Numbered from the stretch's first letter, positions 18,334-26,499 are shown. The stretch is 64,000 bases of DNA from Flavobacteria bacterium RIFCSPLOWO2_12_FULL_35_11 (GCA_001800975.1 MGWK01000035.1:1-64000); one strand, 5' to 3'. Notes: generated from the letters alone by a model not told the origin. Translations and numbers: made by a program.

Positions 18334-19551
18334 ATGAAAAAAGTCAAAATAAATCATATAATCTACCTTATAATTATTGTATTAATTGCCAATAGTTGTA
18401 TTGAACCATTTGACATTAAAACAACAACAACAACAACATTTGAAAGTGCTTTGGTAATTGAGGCTACAATCACCGATGAATTTAAATATCAGGAAATTAA
18501 TTTAAGTAAAACATTTCAACTTGAAGATAATGGCCCTTTGGCCGAAAGTGGCGCCAACGTTAAAATTGTTGATGACGGGCAAAATACCTATGATTTCAGA
18601 GAAATTAGCCCTGGAAAATATGTTTCTTATAGTGAATTTAAGGCGCTGCCAAATAAAAATTATCAACTCCAAATAATCACTAGTGATGGGAAATACTATA
18701 GCACTACACCAACTCCGTTAACAAATAGTACTCAAATTGATAATATATACGCATCAAAAGAGATCGATGATTTAGGCTTTGAGAAAATATCAATATTGGT
18801 AGATAGTTTTGACCCAACAGGTAATTCTAAATATTATCGTTATGAATATGAAGAAACTTATAAAATTATTGCTCCAAAATGGAGTGCGTATGATCTAGTG
18901 GTAACTTCAAATGTACCGCCATTTAGTATTGAAAAAGTTTTTAAAACAAGAGAAGAGCGCGTTTGTTATAAAACAGAATACTCTAATTCAATTATACAAA
19001 ATGAAACTATTGGATTTTCAGAAGATAGGGTTTTTAGGTTTCCTGTTAGAGTTTTATTAAAAGACAATGCCATTATTTCACATAGGTATAGTATTTTAGT
19101 TAAACAATATGTACAGTCACTAGATGCGTTTACTTTTTACAAAACACTTAATAAACTATCGGGATCAGAAAGTTTGTTTTCTCAAAATCAACCTGGTTTT
19201 TTCAATGGCAATGTGTTTTCAGTAAATGATCCTAATGAAAAAGTTATAGGTTTTTTTGAAGTTTCATCGGTTTCATCGAAAAGAATGTTTTTTAATTTTC
19301 TAGATCTTTTTCCTGGAGAACCACTTCCTCCTTATTTTACAGAATGTGAGCCTTTTGCACCTTCTAATACGTTCTATGCAAATGATCCTTCAGATTTATT
19401 TAATCTAATTAATAGCGGATCAGTAAAATATTATGGTGAAAACGATAAAGTTGACTTTACAAACCCCGGACCTTTCTTAGTGGTTTCACCAGAATGCGGA
19501 GACTGCACAAAACTTGGAACTAATATAAAGCCTGATTTTTGGGTAGAATAA
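18334..19551 (+). CDS. DUF4249-family lipoprotein
   Basis: The 405-residue protein has a lipoprotein signal (IVLIANSC, Cys about residue 22) and the features of DUF4249: an early FESALVIEATITDEFKYQEI strand pair, a beta-sandwich segment with GANVKIVDDG, and a Cys-containing C-terminal part (PPYFTECEPFAP, VSPECGDCTKLG). DUF4249 lipoproteins are usually encoded next to TonB receptors in Bacteroidota, as here (33 bp after the receptor gene), and are thought to be surface or outer-membrane partners. Substrate unknown. The closing CGDC may form a disulfide or bind metal. Confidence 0.82.
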   Translation: MKKVKINHIIYLIIIVLIANSCIEPFDIKTTTTTTFESALVIEATITDEFKYQEINLSKTFQLEDNGPLAESGANVKIVDDGQNTYDFREISPGKYVSYSEFKALPNKNYQLQIITSDGKYYSTTPTPLTNSTQIDNIYASKEIDDLGFEKISILVDSFDPTGNSKYYRYEYEETYKIIAPKWSAYDLVVTSNVPPFSIEKVFKTREERVCYKTEYSNSIIQNETIGFSEDRVFRFPVRVLLKDNAIISHRYSILVKQYVQSLDAFTFYKTLNKLSGSESLFSQNQPGFFNGNVFSVNDPNEKVIGFFEVSSVSSKRMFFNFLDLFPGEPLPPYFTECEPFAPSNTFYANDPSDLFNLINSGSVKYYGENDKVDFTNPGPFLVVSPECGDCTKLGTNIKPDFWVE

Positions 19552-19566
19552 ACAATTAATAATAAG

Positions 19567-21342
19567 ATGAAAAAAATAGTATTCTTTACAATTATATTTC
19601 TTTTAATAAAAAGTTATTCATCATATAGTCAGATTATTTTAAAAAATGATGATATAACTGCTTATAAAAATATCCCGCAAGAAAAAATATTTGTTCATCA
19701 TAACACTACGTTTTTACTTACTGGAGAGTATTTATATTATAAAGTTTATTGTATGAATGCCAATACTAATAACTTAAGTGATTTAAGCAAAATAGCTTAT
19801 GTTGAATTGGTTGGAACTGATAAAATTTCTGTTTTTAAGCATAAACTAAAATTGAATAATGGCTTAGGACAAGGAGATTTTTTGATTCCGATCAAAATTC
19901 CTTCCGGAAACTACAAGCTTGTTGCCTATACGCAATGGATGAAAAACTCAGAACACAATCAGTTTTTTCAAAGTGATATAAGTATTATTAACCCATTCCA
20001 AGAAAATCAATCTTCAATTCTGGAAAAAAATCAACCGGTTACAATCCAAAATCTTAATCATAATATAGAAAATACTACAAACAACAACATCTTATCAGAT
20101 TCTGAAGGAAATGATTATCTTGATATAAATCTAAATGAAAATTCATTTAAAAATAGAGAAAAAGTTGTTCTGACAATTAAAAGTTTAAAAAACAATATAT
20201 CATATGGCAATTATTCTATTTCTGTTAGGAAAATTGATACCTTACAAATTTCCAAGAGACCTACAGCAAACAATTTTATGTCTTTGTATCCTCAAATATC
20301 TTCAAATTCTAAATCGAATACATCAATTTATTTACCCGAGCTTAGAGGTGAATTAATCACAGGAAAATTATTTTACAAAGACGCTAAATTAGCGGCTTCA
20401 AATAAAAAAGTTGCACTTTCTATTCAGGGCAAACAATCCATTTTTAAAATTGCAACTACAAATGATTTAGGTGTTTTCTATTTTAATGTCCAAGAAGAAT
20501 ACGATAACCCTTATGCAATTATTCAAGTAGTCAATAACGAAAAAAATAATTTCAATATTAGAGTTGATGGGCATTCATCAATTAACTATGAAAATCTTGA
20601 TTTTTATAGTTTTAAAATAACACCCGAAACCAAAGATTATATATTAAAACGCAGTGTTTACAATCAAATTGATAATGTCTATTCAATTATAAAGCCGAAT
20701 ATAATTAAAAGTATAGATTCTGTAAGTCCTTTTTACAATTCAACGGCAAAAGTATATTATCTTGACGATTATACTAGATTCCCAACAATTAAAGAAACTG
20801 TTGTTGAAATTATCAAGGAGGTGTTTATCAAACAAAAGAAAGAAAAAAGCACTTTCCATGTAAGGCTCTACGATCAACTTTCTAAATCTGATTTATCAAC
20901 CTTAGTACTGGTTGATGGTATTCTAATACAAAACCATAATGAGTTACTTAATTTGAATGCAAGGAATGTTGAAAAAATAAGTGTTCTAAGTGATGAATAT
21001 ATGTTTGATTCAATGGTCTTTGATGGTATTATTTCTATTCAAACCTTTATTGGAGATTATCAGGCCGATCCTTTGGGTATCTATATTGAAAAATTGCCAT
21101 TGTTCACCCCTTTAGTTATAAAAAATTACTATAATCAAATTTATGACAATAGTAAAAAATCAGATCGTATTCCTGACTATAGAAGTCAACTATTATGGGT
21201 GCCTAATTTTAACTTAAATAAAAATGAAGATTCCCTTTTCTTTTATACTTCCGATAATAATGGAGATTATGAAATAAGTTTAGAAGGATTCACTAAAGAT
21301 GGCATGCCAATTTCATTGAGAAAAATGATAAGTGTAAAATAA
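19567..21342 (+). CDS. MG2-like surface protein with TonB-plug-like C-terminal domain
   Basis: A 591-residue secreted protein, signal peptide ending YSSYSQ. The N-terminal segment (about 35-125: KIFVHHNTTFLLTGEYLYYK, IPSGNYKLVAYTQWM) looks like an alpha-2-macroglobulin MG2 beta-sandwich, followed by a second sandwich (YFNVQEEYDNPYAIIQV). Near the C-terminus (about 430-500) LSTLVLVDGILIQN, NARNVEKISVLSDEYMFD and FDGIISIQTFIG read like the plug of a TonB receptor without any barrel. Similar MG2-plus-plug proteins occur beside TonB receptors in flavobacteria, function unknown. It is the last gene of the operon, 15 bp after the DUF4249 gene. Confidence 0.72.
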   Translation: MKKIVFFTIIFLLIKSYSSYSQIILKNDDITAYKNIPQEKIFVHHNTTFLLTGEYLYYKVYCMNANTNNLSDLSKIAYVELVGTDKISVFKHKLKLNNGLGQGDFLIPIKIPSGNYKLVAYTQWMKNSEHNQFFQSDISIINPFQENQSSILEKNQPVTIQNLNHNIENTTNNNILSDSEGNDYLDINLNENSFKNREKVVLTIKSLKNNISYGNYSISVRKIDTLQISKRPTANNFMSLYPQISSNSKSNTSIYLPELRGELITGKLFYKDAKLAASNKKVALSIQGKQSIFKIATTNDLGVFYFNVQEEYDNPYAIIQVVNNEKNNFNIRVDGHSSINYENLDFYSFKITPETKDYILKRSVYNQIDNVYSIIKPNIIKSIDSVSPFYNSTAKVYYLDDYTRFPTIKETVVEIIKEVFIKQKKEKSTFHVRLYDQLSKSDLSTLVLVDGILIQNHNELLNLNARNVEKISVLSDEYMFDSMVFDGIISIQTFIGDYQADPLGIYIEKLPLFTPLVIKNYYNQIYDNSKKSDRIPDYRSQLLWVPNFNLNKNEDSLFFYTSDNNGDYEISLEGFTKDGMPISLRKMISVK

Positions 21343-21486
21343 TTTTATAAATTAATTTTTTAGTTTTTCATTTTGTTTTATTATGTAATTCAACAAATTG
21401 TTAAAATAAAATATATTTCTTTAAGCATATTATATTAACATAAATCTTAAAACCCTATTTGTCTTATTTCAGATAACTTTTTAAGG

Positions 21487-21514
21487 ATTAGTGCTTCTAA
21501 TTATAAGCACTAAT
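21487..21514. terminator. Hairpin downstream of the TonB/DUF4249 operon
   Basis: Perfect 10-bp stem ATTAGTGCTT / AAGCACTAAT with an 8-base loop. It is followed by TTTCACTT rather than a long T-run, so it may be a weak terminator or an mRNA-stabilising hairpin. Confidence 0.5.
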
Positions 21515-21604
21515 TTCACTTAATAAAATATCCAGAATTCCTGAAAAATAAAACTGTTATGTATGTAAATTGGATATTTTTTCTTCATCAGCCCAGAAAC
21601 TAAT

Positions 21605-21715
21605 TTAATACTGATATTTCTTCTTACTTCATTTATAAAAATAAGCCAATTAAAAACCAAAGGAAAGGATTCCCAATTAAAAGCTGCCGTTGATGAACTA
21701 CTAAAACAGCTATAA
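21605..21715 (+). pseudogene. Possible 3' relic of an unidentified gene
   Basis: A 36-codon frame without start codon reads a hydrophobic stretch then KISQLKTKGKDSQ and LKAAVDELLKQL before a TAA, and is followed at once by a strong terminator. The amphipathic, protein-like tail plus terminator suggests the end of a degraded gene. Family not recognised; chance is possible. Confidence 0.3.
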
Positions 21716-21720
21716 AATAA

Positions 21721-21747
21721 AAAAGGGGAAATATCCCCTTTTTTTTT
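21721..21747 (+). terminator. Intrinsic terminator
   Basis: GGGGA / TCCCC stem flanked by complementary A- and T-runs, loop AATA, followed by nine T. A second imperfect GGG/CCC fold lies just downstream. Confidence 0.75.
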
Positions 21748-21843
21748 CAGGGTTATTCCCCTTATTTTTTAACAACGCTTATCTTAATTTTGATGCGAGA
21801 AAAAGAAAAACAGAATGTTTTTTGTTAGTTATGGGAAATTGCA

Positions 21844-21870
21844 AAAGCCTCTTAAATTGAGAGGCTTTTT
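21844..21870 (-). terminator. Terminator of ahcY
   Basis: AAAAGCCTCTT / GAGAGGCTTTT stem directly after the ahcY stop codon on the minus strand, with T-runs on both sides. Confidence 0.8.
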
Positions 21871-21872
21871 TA

Positions 21873-23189
21873 TTAATATCTGTAATAATCAGGTTTATAA
21901 GGCCCTTCTACTGCTACGCCAATATATTTCGCCTGGTCTTCACGTAAAGTTTCCAATTCCACACCAATTTTAGCCAAGTGCAAACGCGCCACTTTTTCAT
22001 CTAAATGTTTAGGCAACATATATACTTGGTTTTCATAAGCTTCTTTATTGTTCCACAATTCCAATTGTGCCAAAGTTTGGTTTGTGAATGAATTGCTCAT
22101 TACAAAACTTGGATGTCCGGTTGCACAACCTAAATTCACCAAACGGCCTTCTGCCAATATCAAAATCTCGTTTTTACCAATCGTATATTTATCAACTTGA
22201 GGTTTGATTTCAACTTTGGTATGTCCATAATTTTTATTCAACCAAGCCATATCCAGTTCGTTATCGAAATGACCAATATTACAAACGATGGTTTTATCTT
22301 TCATTTTTTCAAAATGGCGGGCAATTACAATGTCTTTATTGCCTGTTGTGGTGATAATGATATCGGCATTAGCTATAACAGTATCTAATTTTTTTACTTC
22401 AAATCCGTCCATTGCAGCTTGCAACGCACAAATTGGATCAATTTCGGTAACGGTTACAATTGAGCCAGCTCCTTTAAATGAAGCGGCTGTTCCTTTACCA
22501 ACATCTCCATAACCGCAAACAACCACACGCCTTCCAGCCAACATCACATCGGTTGCTCTTCTGATGGCGTCCACAGCACTTTCCCTGCATCCGTATTTGT
22601 TGTCAAACTTAGATTTTGTTACGGAATCGTTTACATTTATTGCCGGCATTGGCAATGTTCCTTCTTTCACTCTTTCATATAAACGATGAACGCCAGTCGT
22701 AGTTTCTTCGCTTAAACCATTGATTCCAGCAGCCAATTCGGGATATCTGTCCAACACCATATTGGTTAAATCACCACCATCATCTAAAATTAAGTTCAAA
22801 GGTTTTTTGTCTTCCCCAAAAAATAATGTTTGCTCAATACACCAATCAAATTCTTCTTCATTCATACCCTTCCACGCATAAACAGAAACTCCAGCAGCAG
22901 CAATTGCGGCAGCAGCTTGATCTTGTGTTGAAAATATGTTGCAAGAACTCCAAGTCACCTCAGCGCCCAATTCAACCAATGTTTCAATTAAAACCGCAGT
23001 TTGGATAGTCATGTGCAAACAGCCTGCAATTCTCGCTCCTTTTAAAGGATTTTTGCCTTTAAATTCTTCTCTCAGGCTCATTAAACCAGGCATTTCTGCT
23101 TCAGCCAACTGAATTTCCTTACGACCCCATTCAGCAAGATTGATGTCTTTAACTTTATATTTAACGTAAGTTGATGTTGTTGTACTCAT
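21873..23189 (-). CDS. ahcY: Adenosylhomocysteinase
   Basis: NAD-dependent enzyme that splits S-adenosyl-homocysteine into adenosine and homocysteine, removing the product inhibitor of methyltransferases. Landmarks: [50 protein letters not shown], the NAD loop [44 protein letters not shown] and C-terminal YKPDYYRY with the conserved Lys-Tyr. I chose ATG at 23189 (438 residues); a longer frame begins at a TTG ten codons upstream but the predicted -7 box and usual family start (MSTTT...YVKYKV) favour the ATG. Single-gene unit. Confidence 0.97.
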   Translation of the reverse strand: MSTTTSTYVKYKVKDINLAEWGRKEIQLAEAEMPGLMSLREEFKGKNPLKGARIAGCLHMTIQTAVLIETLVELGAEVTWSSCNIFSTQDQAAAAIAAAGVSVYAWKGMNEEEFDWCIEQTLFFGEDKKPLNLILDDGGDLTNMVLDRYPELAAGINGLSEETTTGVHRLYERVKEGTLPMPAINVNDSVTKSKFDNKYGCRESAVDAIRRATDVMLAGRRVVVCGYGDVGKGTAASFKGAGSIVTVTEIDPICALQAAMDGFEVKKLDTVIANADIIITTTGNKDIVIARHFEKMKDKTIVCNIGHFDNELDMAWLNKNYGHTKVEIKPQVDKYTIGKNEILILAEGRLVNLGCATGHPSFVMSNSFTNQTLAQLELWNNKEAYENQVYMLPKHLDEKVARLHLAKIGVELETLREDQAKYIGVAVEGPYKPDYYRY

Positions 23190-23244
23190 ATTTATTAAAT
23201 TTGTTTTTATTTTAAACAACTAAAACAAGTTGTTTAGGAATGTG

Positions 23245-23252
23245 CAAAAGTA
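23245..23252 (-). promoter_or_regulatory. Putative -7 box for ahcY
   Basis: TACTTTTG on the minus strand matches TAnnTTTG, 56 bp before the ahcY ATG. It lies only 5 bp from the plus-strand -7 box of the PPTase gene. Confidence 0.55.
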
Positions 23253-23257
23253 CAAAA

Positions 23258-23265
23258 TACCTTTG
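23258..23265 (+). promoter_or_regulatory. Putative -7 box for the PPTase operon
   Basis: TACCTTTG matches TAnnTTTG and ends 9 bp before the ATG at 23275, giving a very short or absent leader. TTG at 23230 is 25 bp upstream, a slightly long -33 spacing. Confidence 0.5.
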
Positions 23266-23274
23266 AAATTATAA

Positions 23275-23913
23275 ATGCCTTTATTCAAAACTATAAAACC
23301 AAATAATCATACCACCATTTACGTGTGGAAAATTGAAGAATCGCTGAGCGATTTGTCTGAAAATATGCCATTGACGGTAAGAAGTGAAGAAAGGCTTATT
23401 GCGATGAAATCCGATCTTCACCAATGCGGATTTTTGAGTGTGCGCCATTTATTGAAAGCCGCAGGATATACAGACTTCGAATTGTTTTACAATGATAACG
23501 GCAAACCACATTTAACTGATGGCAAACAGATCTCCATCACACATTCCTATACTTATTCTGCCATCGCAATTAGCGATGCTGCAATTGGAATAGACATTGA
23601 AAAAAACAGGGAAAAAATAAAAATCATCCAACATCGATTTGTCAATTTTGAAAAAGGATTCATTCATAAAGATGATGATTATATTGAGCAACTAACGGTA
23701 ATTTGGGGCGCCAAAGAAGCCTTGTATAAAATTTATCCTTTCGGCGGATTGACCTTCAAAAATGATATTGACATCAATTCTTTTCAAATTGCGGACAAAA
23801 AAACCACCGGTTATATAAAAGTTGAAGGCTGGGACAAAAATTACGACATCCGTTTTGAACAATTAGATGGTTTTACCTTGGTGTATGCTTTAGAAACTTC
23901 AGAATATGCGTAA
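23275..23913 (+). CDS. 4'-phosphopantetheinyl transferase superfamily protein
   Basis: Transfers the phosphopantetheine arm of CoA to acyl or peptidyl carrier proteins. The 212-residue length is that of Sfp-like (group II) enzymes. Magnesium- and CoA-binding motifs are visible: SITHSYTYSAIAIS (His of the first motif), GIDIEKNREKIK and WGAKEALYKIYPFGGLTFK (the WxxKEALxK signature). Whether it serves fatty-acid ACP or a secondary pathway cannot be told; no carrier-protein gene is near. It overlaps the GGGP synthase gene by 8 bp, the first link of a five-gene run ending with arfB. Confidence 0.9.
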   Translation: MPLFKTIKPNNHTTIYVWKIEESLSDLSENMPLTVRSEERLIAMKSDLHQCGFLSVRHLLKAAGYTDFELFYNDNGKPHLTDGKQISITHSYTYSAIAISDAAIGIDIEKNREKIKIIQHRFVNFEKGFIHKDDDYIEQLTVIWGAKEALYKIYPFGGLTFKNDIDINSFQIADKKTTGYIKVEGWDKNYDIRFEQLDGFTLVYALETSEYA

Positions 23914-24622
23914 ATCCATTCTAGAATTCATCCAAAAAGCCGCCGTAAAAAAGGAAAAATTGTTGGCTATTTTATTGGATCCCGATAAAACTTCTTTGGA
24001 TAAATTGCCTGAAATAACTTCAAGAATTGAAAACCTTAAGGCGAATTTTATTTTTGTGGGCGGAAGTTTTGTTGAAAATGGCATCACCGATTTGTTTGTA
24101 AAAACACTTAAAAAGCATACGAAATTGCCTGTGGTACTTTTTCCCGGAGATTTTTCGCAACTCACCAATCATGCCGATGCTTTGTTGTTTTTATCATTGC
24201 TATCAGGAAGAAATCCGGAATATTTAATTGAACAGCAAATAAAATCCGTTCCTTTTTTAAAAAATTCAAGTTTGGAAATTATTCCTACTGGCTATATTTT
24301 AATCGATGGAGGAACCAATTCCTCGGTATTAAAAATGAGCAACACCAAACCAATTTTACAAGAAAACAGCTCATTGGCGGTAGATACTGCCGTTGCAGGA
24401 ATGTACAAAGGCAAACAATTGATTTACTTGGAAGCAGGAAGCGGTGCAAAAAACCCTGTAAATTCCGAACTAATTTCAGCAGTTAAAAAACATATTTCCA
24501 TTCCGCTTATTGTTGGCGGAGGCATAAAAACCAAAGAACAATTAAACAGTGCTTATGCAAATGGCGCCGATTTGGTGGTTGTTGGCACCGCTTTTGAGAA
24601 TAACGCTTCATTCAATTTTTAG
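23906..24622 (+). CDS. Geranylgeranylglyceryl / heptaprenylglyceryl phosphate synthase family
   Basis: TIM-barrel prenyltransferase that joins a polyprenyl diphosphate to sn-glycerol-1-phosphate through an ether bond. Archaea use it for membrane lipids, Bacillus (PcrB) for heptaprenylglyceryl phosphate. The 238 residues carry LLDPDKTS, FVGGSFVENG, LFPGDFSQL, IPTGYILIDGG, YLEAGSGA, LIVGGGIKTKEQL and GADLVVVGTAFE, which form the phosphate- and substrate-binding loops. Many Bacteroidota have such a gene, but its product in these bacteria is not settled. Overlaps the PPTase by 8 bp and precedes pnuC by 3 bp; no G1P dehydrogenase is adjacent. Confidence 0.9.
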   Translation: MRKSILEFIQKAAVKKEKLLAILLDPDKTSLDKLPEITSRIENLKANFIFVGGSFVENGITDLFVKTLKKHTKLPVVLFPGDFSQLTNHADALLFLSLLSGRNPEYLIEQQIKSVPFLKNSSLEIIPTGYILIDGGTNSSVLKMSNTKPILQENSSLAVDTAVAGMYKGKQLIYLEAGSGAKNPVNSELISAVKKHISIPLIVGGGIKTKEQLNSAYANGADLVVVGTAFENNASFNF

Positions 24623-24625
24623 CTT

Positions 24626-25327
24626 ATGAATGACCTCTTTAATTTTTTTGTTGAACCATACCAAACGGCAAGCACGCTGCATATTTCGCTCGAATTAATT
24701 GCTGCCTTCTTTGGCGTGTTAAGTGTGTTTTATGCCAAAAAAGAGAATATTTTAGTATTTCCTACGGGCATCATAAGCACCGCATTGTACGTGTATTTGT
24801 TGGTTCAATGGGATTTATATGGCGATTTAATTATCAATATTTATTATACGCTTATGAGCGTTTATGGCTGGTATATGTGGAGCAGGATTGTAGATGACAA
24901 ACAGCATCATTTGCCCATTTCAACAACAAATACCAGCGAAAAATTAAAGGCTTTTGGTATTTTCTTATTCACTTCCATTTTTGTGATTGCCGTTTACAGG
25001 CATTACAATGTGATGCCAAATCACCTGAATTTTATCGAAAGCGTTGATTATGCTTTCACTAACTTAACTGCAGGAAATTTGGATGATTTCAGAAAAATTA
25101 CGCCATTTTTAGATACATTTACCACTGGCATCTTTTTTGCCGGAATGTGGTTAATGGCCAATAAAAAAATTGAAAACTGGCTGTTTTGGATTGCAGGCAA
25201 CGTGGTTTCCATTCCGCTATATTTTGTAAAAGGATACGGTTTTACGGGTATTCAATACGCCATATTTTTATTTTTAGCTTTTCAAGGATACAATGCATGG
25301 AGGAAAAACTTAAACAAATCAACATAA
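24626..25327 (+). CDS. pnuC: PnuC-family vitamin transporter
   Basis: Integral membrane protein of 233 residues with about seven hydrophobic segments and the PnuC features LELIAAFFGVLSVFYAKKEN, ISTALYVYLLVQWDLYGD, YGWYMWSR and the closing WLFWIAGNVVSIPLYFVKGY. PnuC carriers take up nicotinamide riboside by facilitated diffusion, trapped by an intracellular kinase; related PnuT carries thiamine. The kinase gene overlaps its 3' end by 31 bp, favouring nicotinamide riboside. A TPP riboswitch and TonB receptor lie 1.2 kb downstream, leaving thiamine as an alternative. Confidence 0.88.
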   Translation: MNDLFNFFVEPYQTASTLHISLELIAAFFGVLSVFYAKKENILVFPTGIISTALYVYLLVQWDLYGDLIINIYYTLMSVYGWYMWSRIVDDKQHHLPISTTNTSEKLKAFGIFLFTSIFVIAVYRHYNVMPNHLNFIESVDYAFTNLTAGNLDDFRKITPFLDTFTTGIFFAGMWLMANKKIENWLFWIAGNVVSIPLYFVKGYGFTGIQYAIFLFLAFQGYNAWRKNLNKST

Positions 25328-25890
25328 ATATTGTAAAAGTGGTGCTTTTCGGACCTGAAAGCTCAGGAAAAACAACGCTTTCAAAATTGCTGGCCCGCCA
25401 TTATAACACGGTTTGGGTTCCTGAATATGCGCGGGATTATTTACAAAACAAATGGAATAACGAGCGAAAAACATGTGAAAATTCGGATATGTTGCCAATT
25501 GCTGAAGGGCAAATGAAACTTGAAAACGAATTAGCCATAAAAGCAGATAAGATTTTAATTTGCGACACCGATTTGCTGGAAACAAAGGTTTATTCTGAAG
25601 AATTTTATGGCGGTTTTGTGCATCCTGATTTGGAAAAAGCGGCATTACAAAATACCTATGATTTATACTTCCTGACTTATATTGATACACCTTGGAAAAA
25701 AGATGATTTAAGAGATCGGCCTGAACAACGGCAGGAAATGTTCAACGCTTTTGAAAATGCTTTAAAAAAGCACAATCGGCGGTATGTTTTATTGAAAGGC
25801 GACAAAAAAGAACGGCTTGAAACAGCCATTCATGAAATTGATAAACTTTTAAAATTAAAGCCGAATTTGCACCGATTTTTAGGAAAATAA
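25297..25890 (+). CDS. NadR-like nucleoside (ribosylnicotinamide) kinase, AAA_28 ATPase
   Basis: P-loop protein of 197 residues resembling the C-terminal kinase domain of NadR. It shows Walker A FGPESSGKTTLSKLLA, VPEYARDYL, ICDTDLLETKVYSEEFYG and a DTPWKKDDLRDRP lid segment. It would phosphorylate the nucleoside imported by the PnuC carrier, pulling uptake forward. I chose ATG at 25297 because the protein then begins with MEEKLKQIN a few residues before the first strand; a longer frame starts upstream inside pnuC but that part is a shadow of pnuC. The two genes overlap by 31 bp. Confidence 0.85.
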   Translation: MEEKLKQININIVKVVLFGPESSGKTTLSKLLARHYNTVWVPEYARDYLQNKWNNERKTCENSDMLPIAEGQMKLENELAIKADKILICDTDLLETKVYSEEFYGGFVHPDLEKAALQNTYDLYFLTYIDTPWKKDDLRDRPEQRQEMFNAFENALKKHNRRYVLLKGDKKERLETAIHEIDKLLKLKPNLHRFLGK

Positions 25891-25904
25891 AATAACCAAA
25901 GCGA

Positions 25905-26309
25905 ATGAATACCGAATTGATGATAAAGGAATTGAAATTTAAAGCAGTGCGCAGCAGTGGTGCCGGCGGCCAGCATGTGAATAAAGTTTCTTCAAAAATA
26001 GAACTGACATTCGATTTGGAAAATTCAGAAAGTTTAACTGAGGAAGAAAAAGCATTGTTGGTTCAAAAACTGAAAAGCAAACTCACCAAAGACAATGTAT
26101 TGCTGCTTCAGTGCGATGAAAGTCGAAGTCAGCACAAAAACAAAGAAATTGCCATTGACCGATTTTTAAACATTATATCGGGCGGATTAACCGTTCAAAA
26201 ACCAAGAAAAGAAACCAAACCAAGCAAATCGAGCATTCTGAAACGCTTGGAAAAAAAGAAAAAAACTGCCTTCAAAAAAGTATTACGCAATAAAACGAAT
26301 TTTGAATAA
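25905..26309 (+). CDS. arfB: ArfB-like peptidyl-tRNA hydrolase (ribosome rescue)
   Basis: A 134-residue release-factor-like protein. The catalytic GGQ loop is present (RSSGAGGQHVNKVSSKIEL, about residues 16-34), followed by the single RF-1 domain and a basic Lys-rich tail (KRLEKKKKTAFKKVLRNKT) which in ArfB/YaeJ enters the empty mRNA channel of stalled ribosomes. No stop-codon-recognition domain. It hydrolyses peptidyl-tRNA on non-stop ribosomes. It lies 14 bp after the kinase gene and closes the operon that begins at 23275. Confidence 0.92.
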   Translation: MNTELMIKELKFKAVRSSGAGGQHVNKVSSKIELTFDLENSESLTEEEKALLVQKLKSKLTKDNVLLLQCDESRSQHKNKEIAIDRFLNIISGGLTVQKPRKETKPSKSSILKRLEKKKKTAFKKVLRNKTNFE

Positions 26310-26320
26310 AATATTTTAAA

Positions 26321-26432
26321 CCGCGTTAAGGATTGAAGTGGAAATACTTTTTTGAGGTTTTTTTCCGATAAAAAGATTGGAACGGAAAGCCTGACCTGAA
26401 AGGGAACGCCCACCAAAAAGTCGGGCAGGCCC
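26321..26432 (+). ncRNA. Candidate structured non-coding RNA or 3' element between arfB and the TPP riboswitch
   Basis: The stretch is clearly richer in GC than the flanks and encodes no plausible protein. Complementary segments: GCGTT (26323-26327) with AACGC (26405-26409); TTTCCG (26362-26367) with CGGAAA (26383-26388); GCCTGAC (26389-26395) with GTCGGGC (26420-26426, one G-U). The first and third pairings cross, so they form a pseudoknot or are alternatives. From memory, similar intergenic stretches (GATTGAAG..GG, GGAACGGAAAGCC, GGGAACGCCC) recur in flavobacterial genomes; the Rfam family Flavo-1 is one to test. Identity not established. Confidence 0.4.
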
Positions 26433-26499
26433 AAAATATTTTTTGCATCAGATTTTTGAAATTTATTGAATTTAAATCCGATATTTAAATTCTTATTCC

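Larger units (their letters stand above)
21343..21872. other. 530-bp gap with hairpins and a gene relic
   Basis: Contains a hairpin after the MG2-like gene, a short closed reading frame that looks like the end of a lost gene, and two terminators, all listed separately. I see no complete gene or RNA gene. Confidence 0.6.

Noticed and set aside
15544-19551. Calling the TonB/DUF4249 pair a SusC/SusD polysaccharide utilisation locus
   Set aside because: The receptor lacks SusC-type length and signature, DUF4249 is not SusD, and there are no glycoside hydrolase genes nearby.
21873-23219. TTG start giving a 448-residue AhcY
   Set aside because: The extra ten residues are not family-like, and the ATG at 23189 matches the usual N-terminus.
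25186-25296. Upstream extension of the NadR-like kinase (37 extra codons)
   Set aside because: The added residues overlap pnuC in another frame and look like shadow sequence; the P-loop domain starts just after the ATG at 25297.
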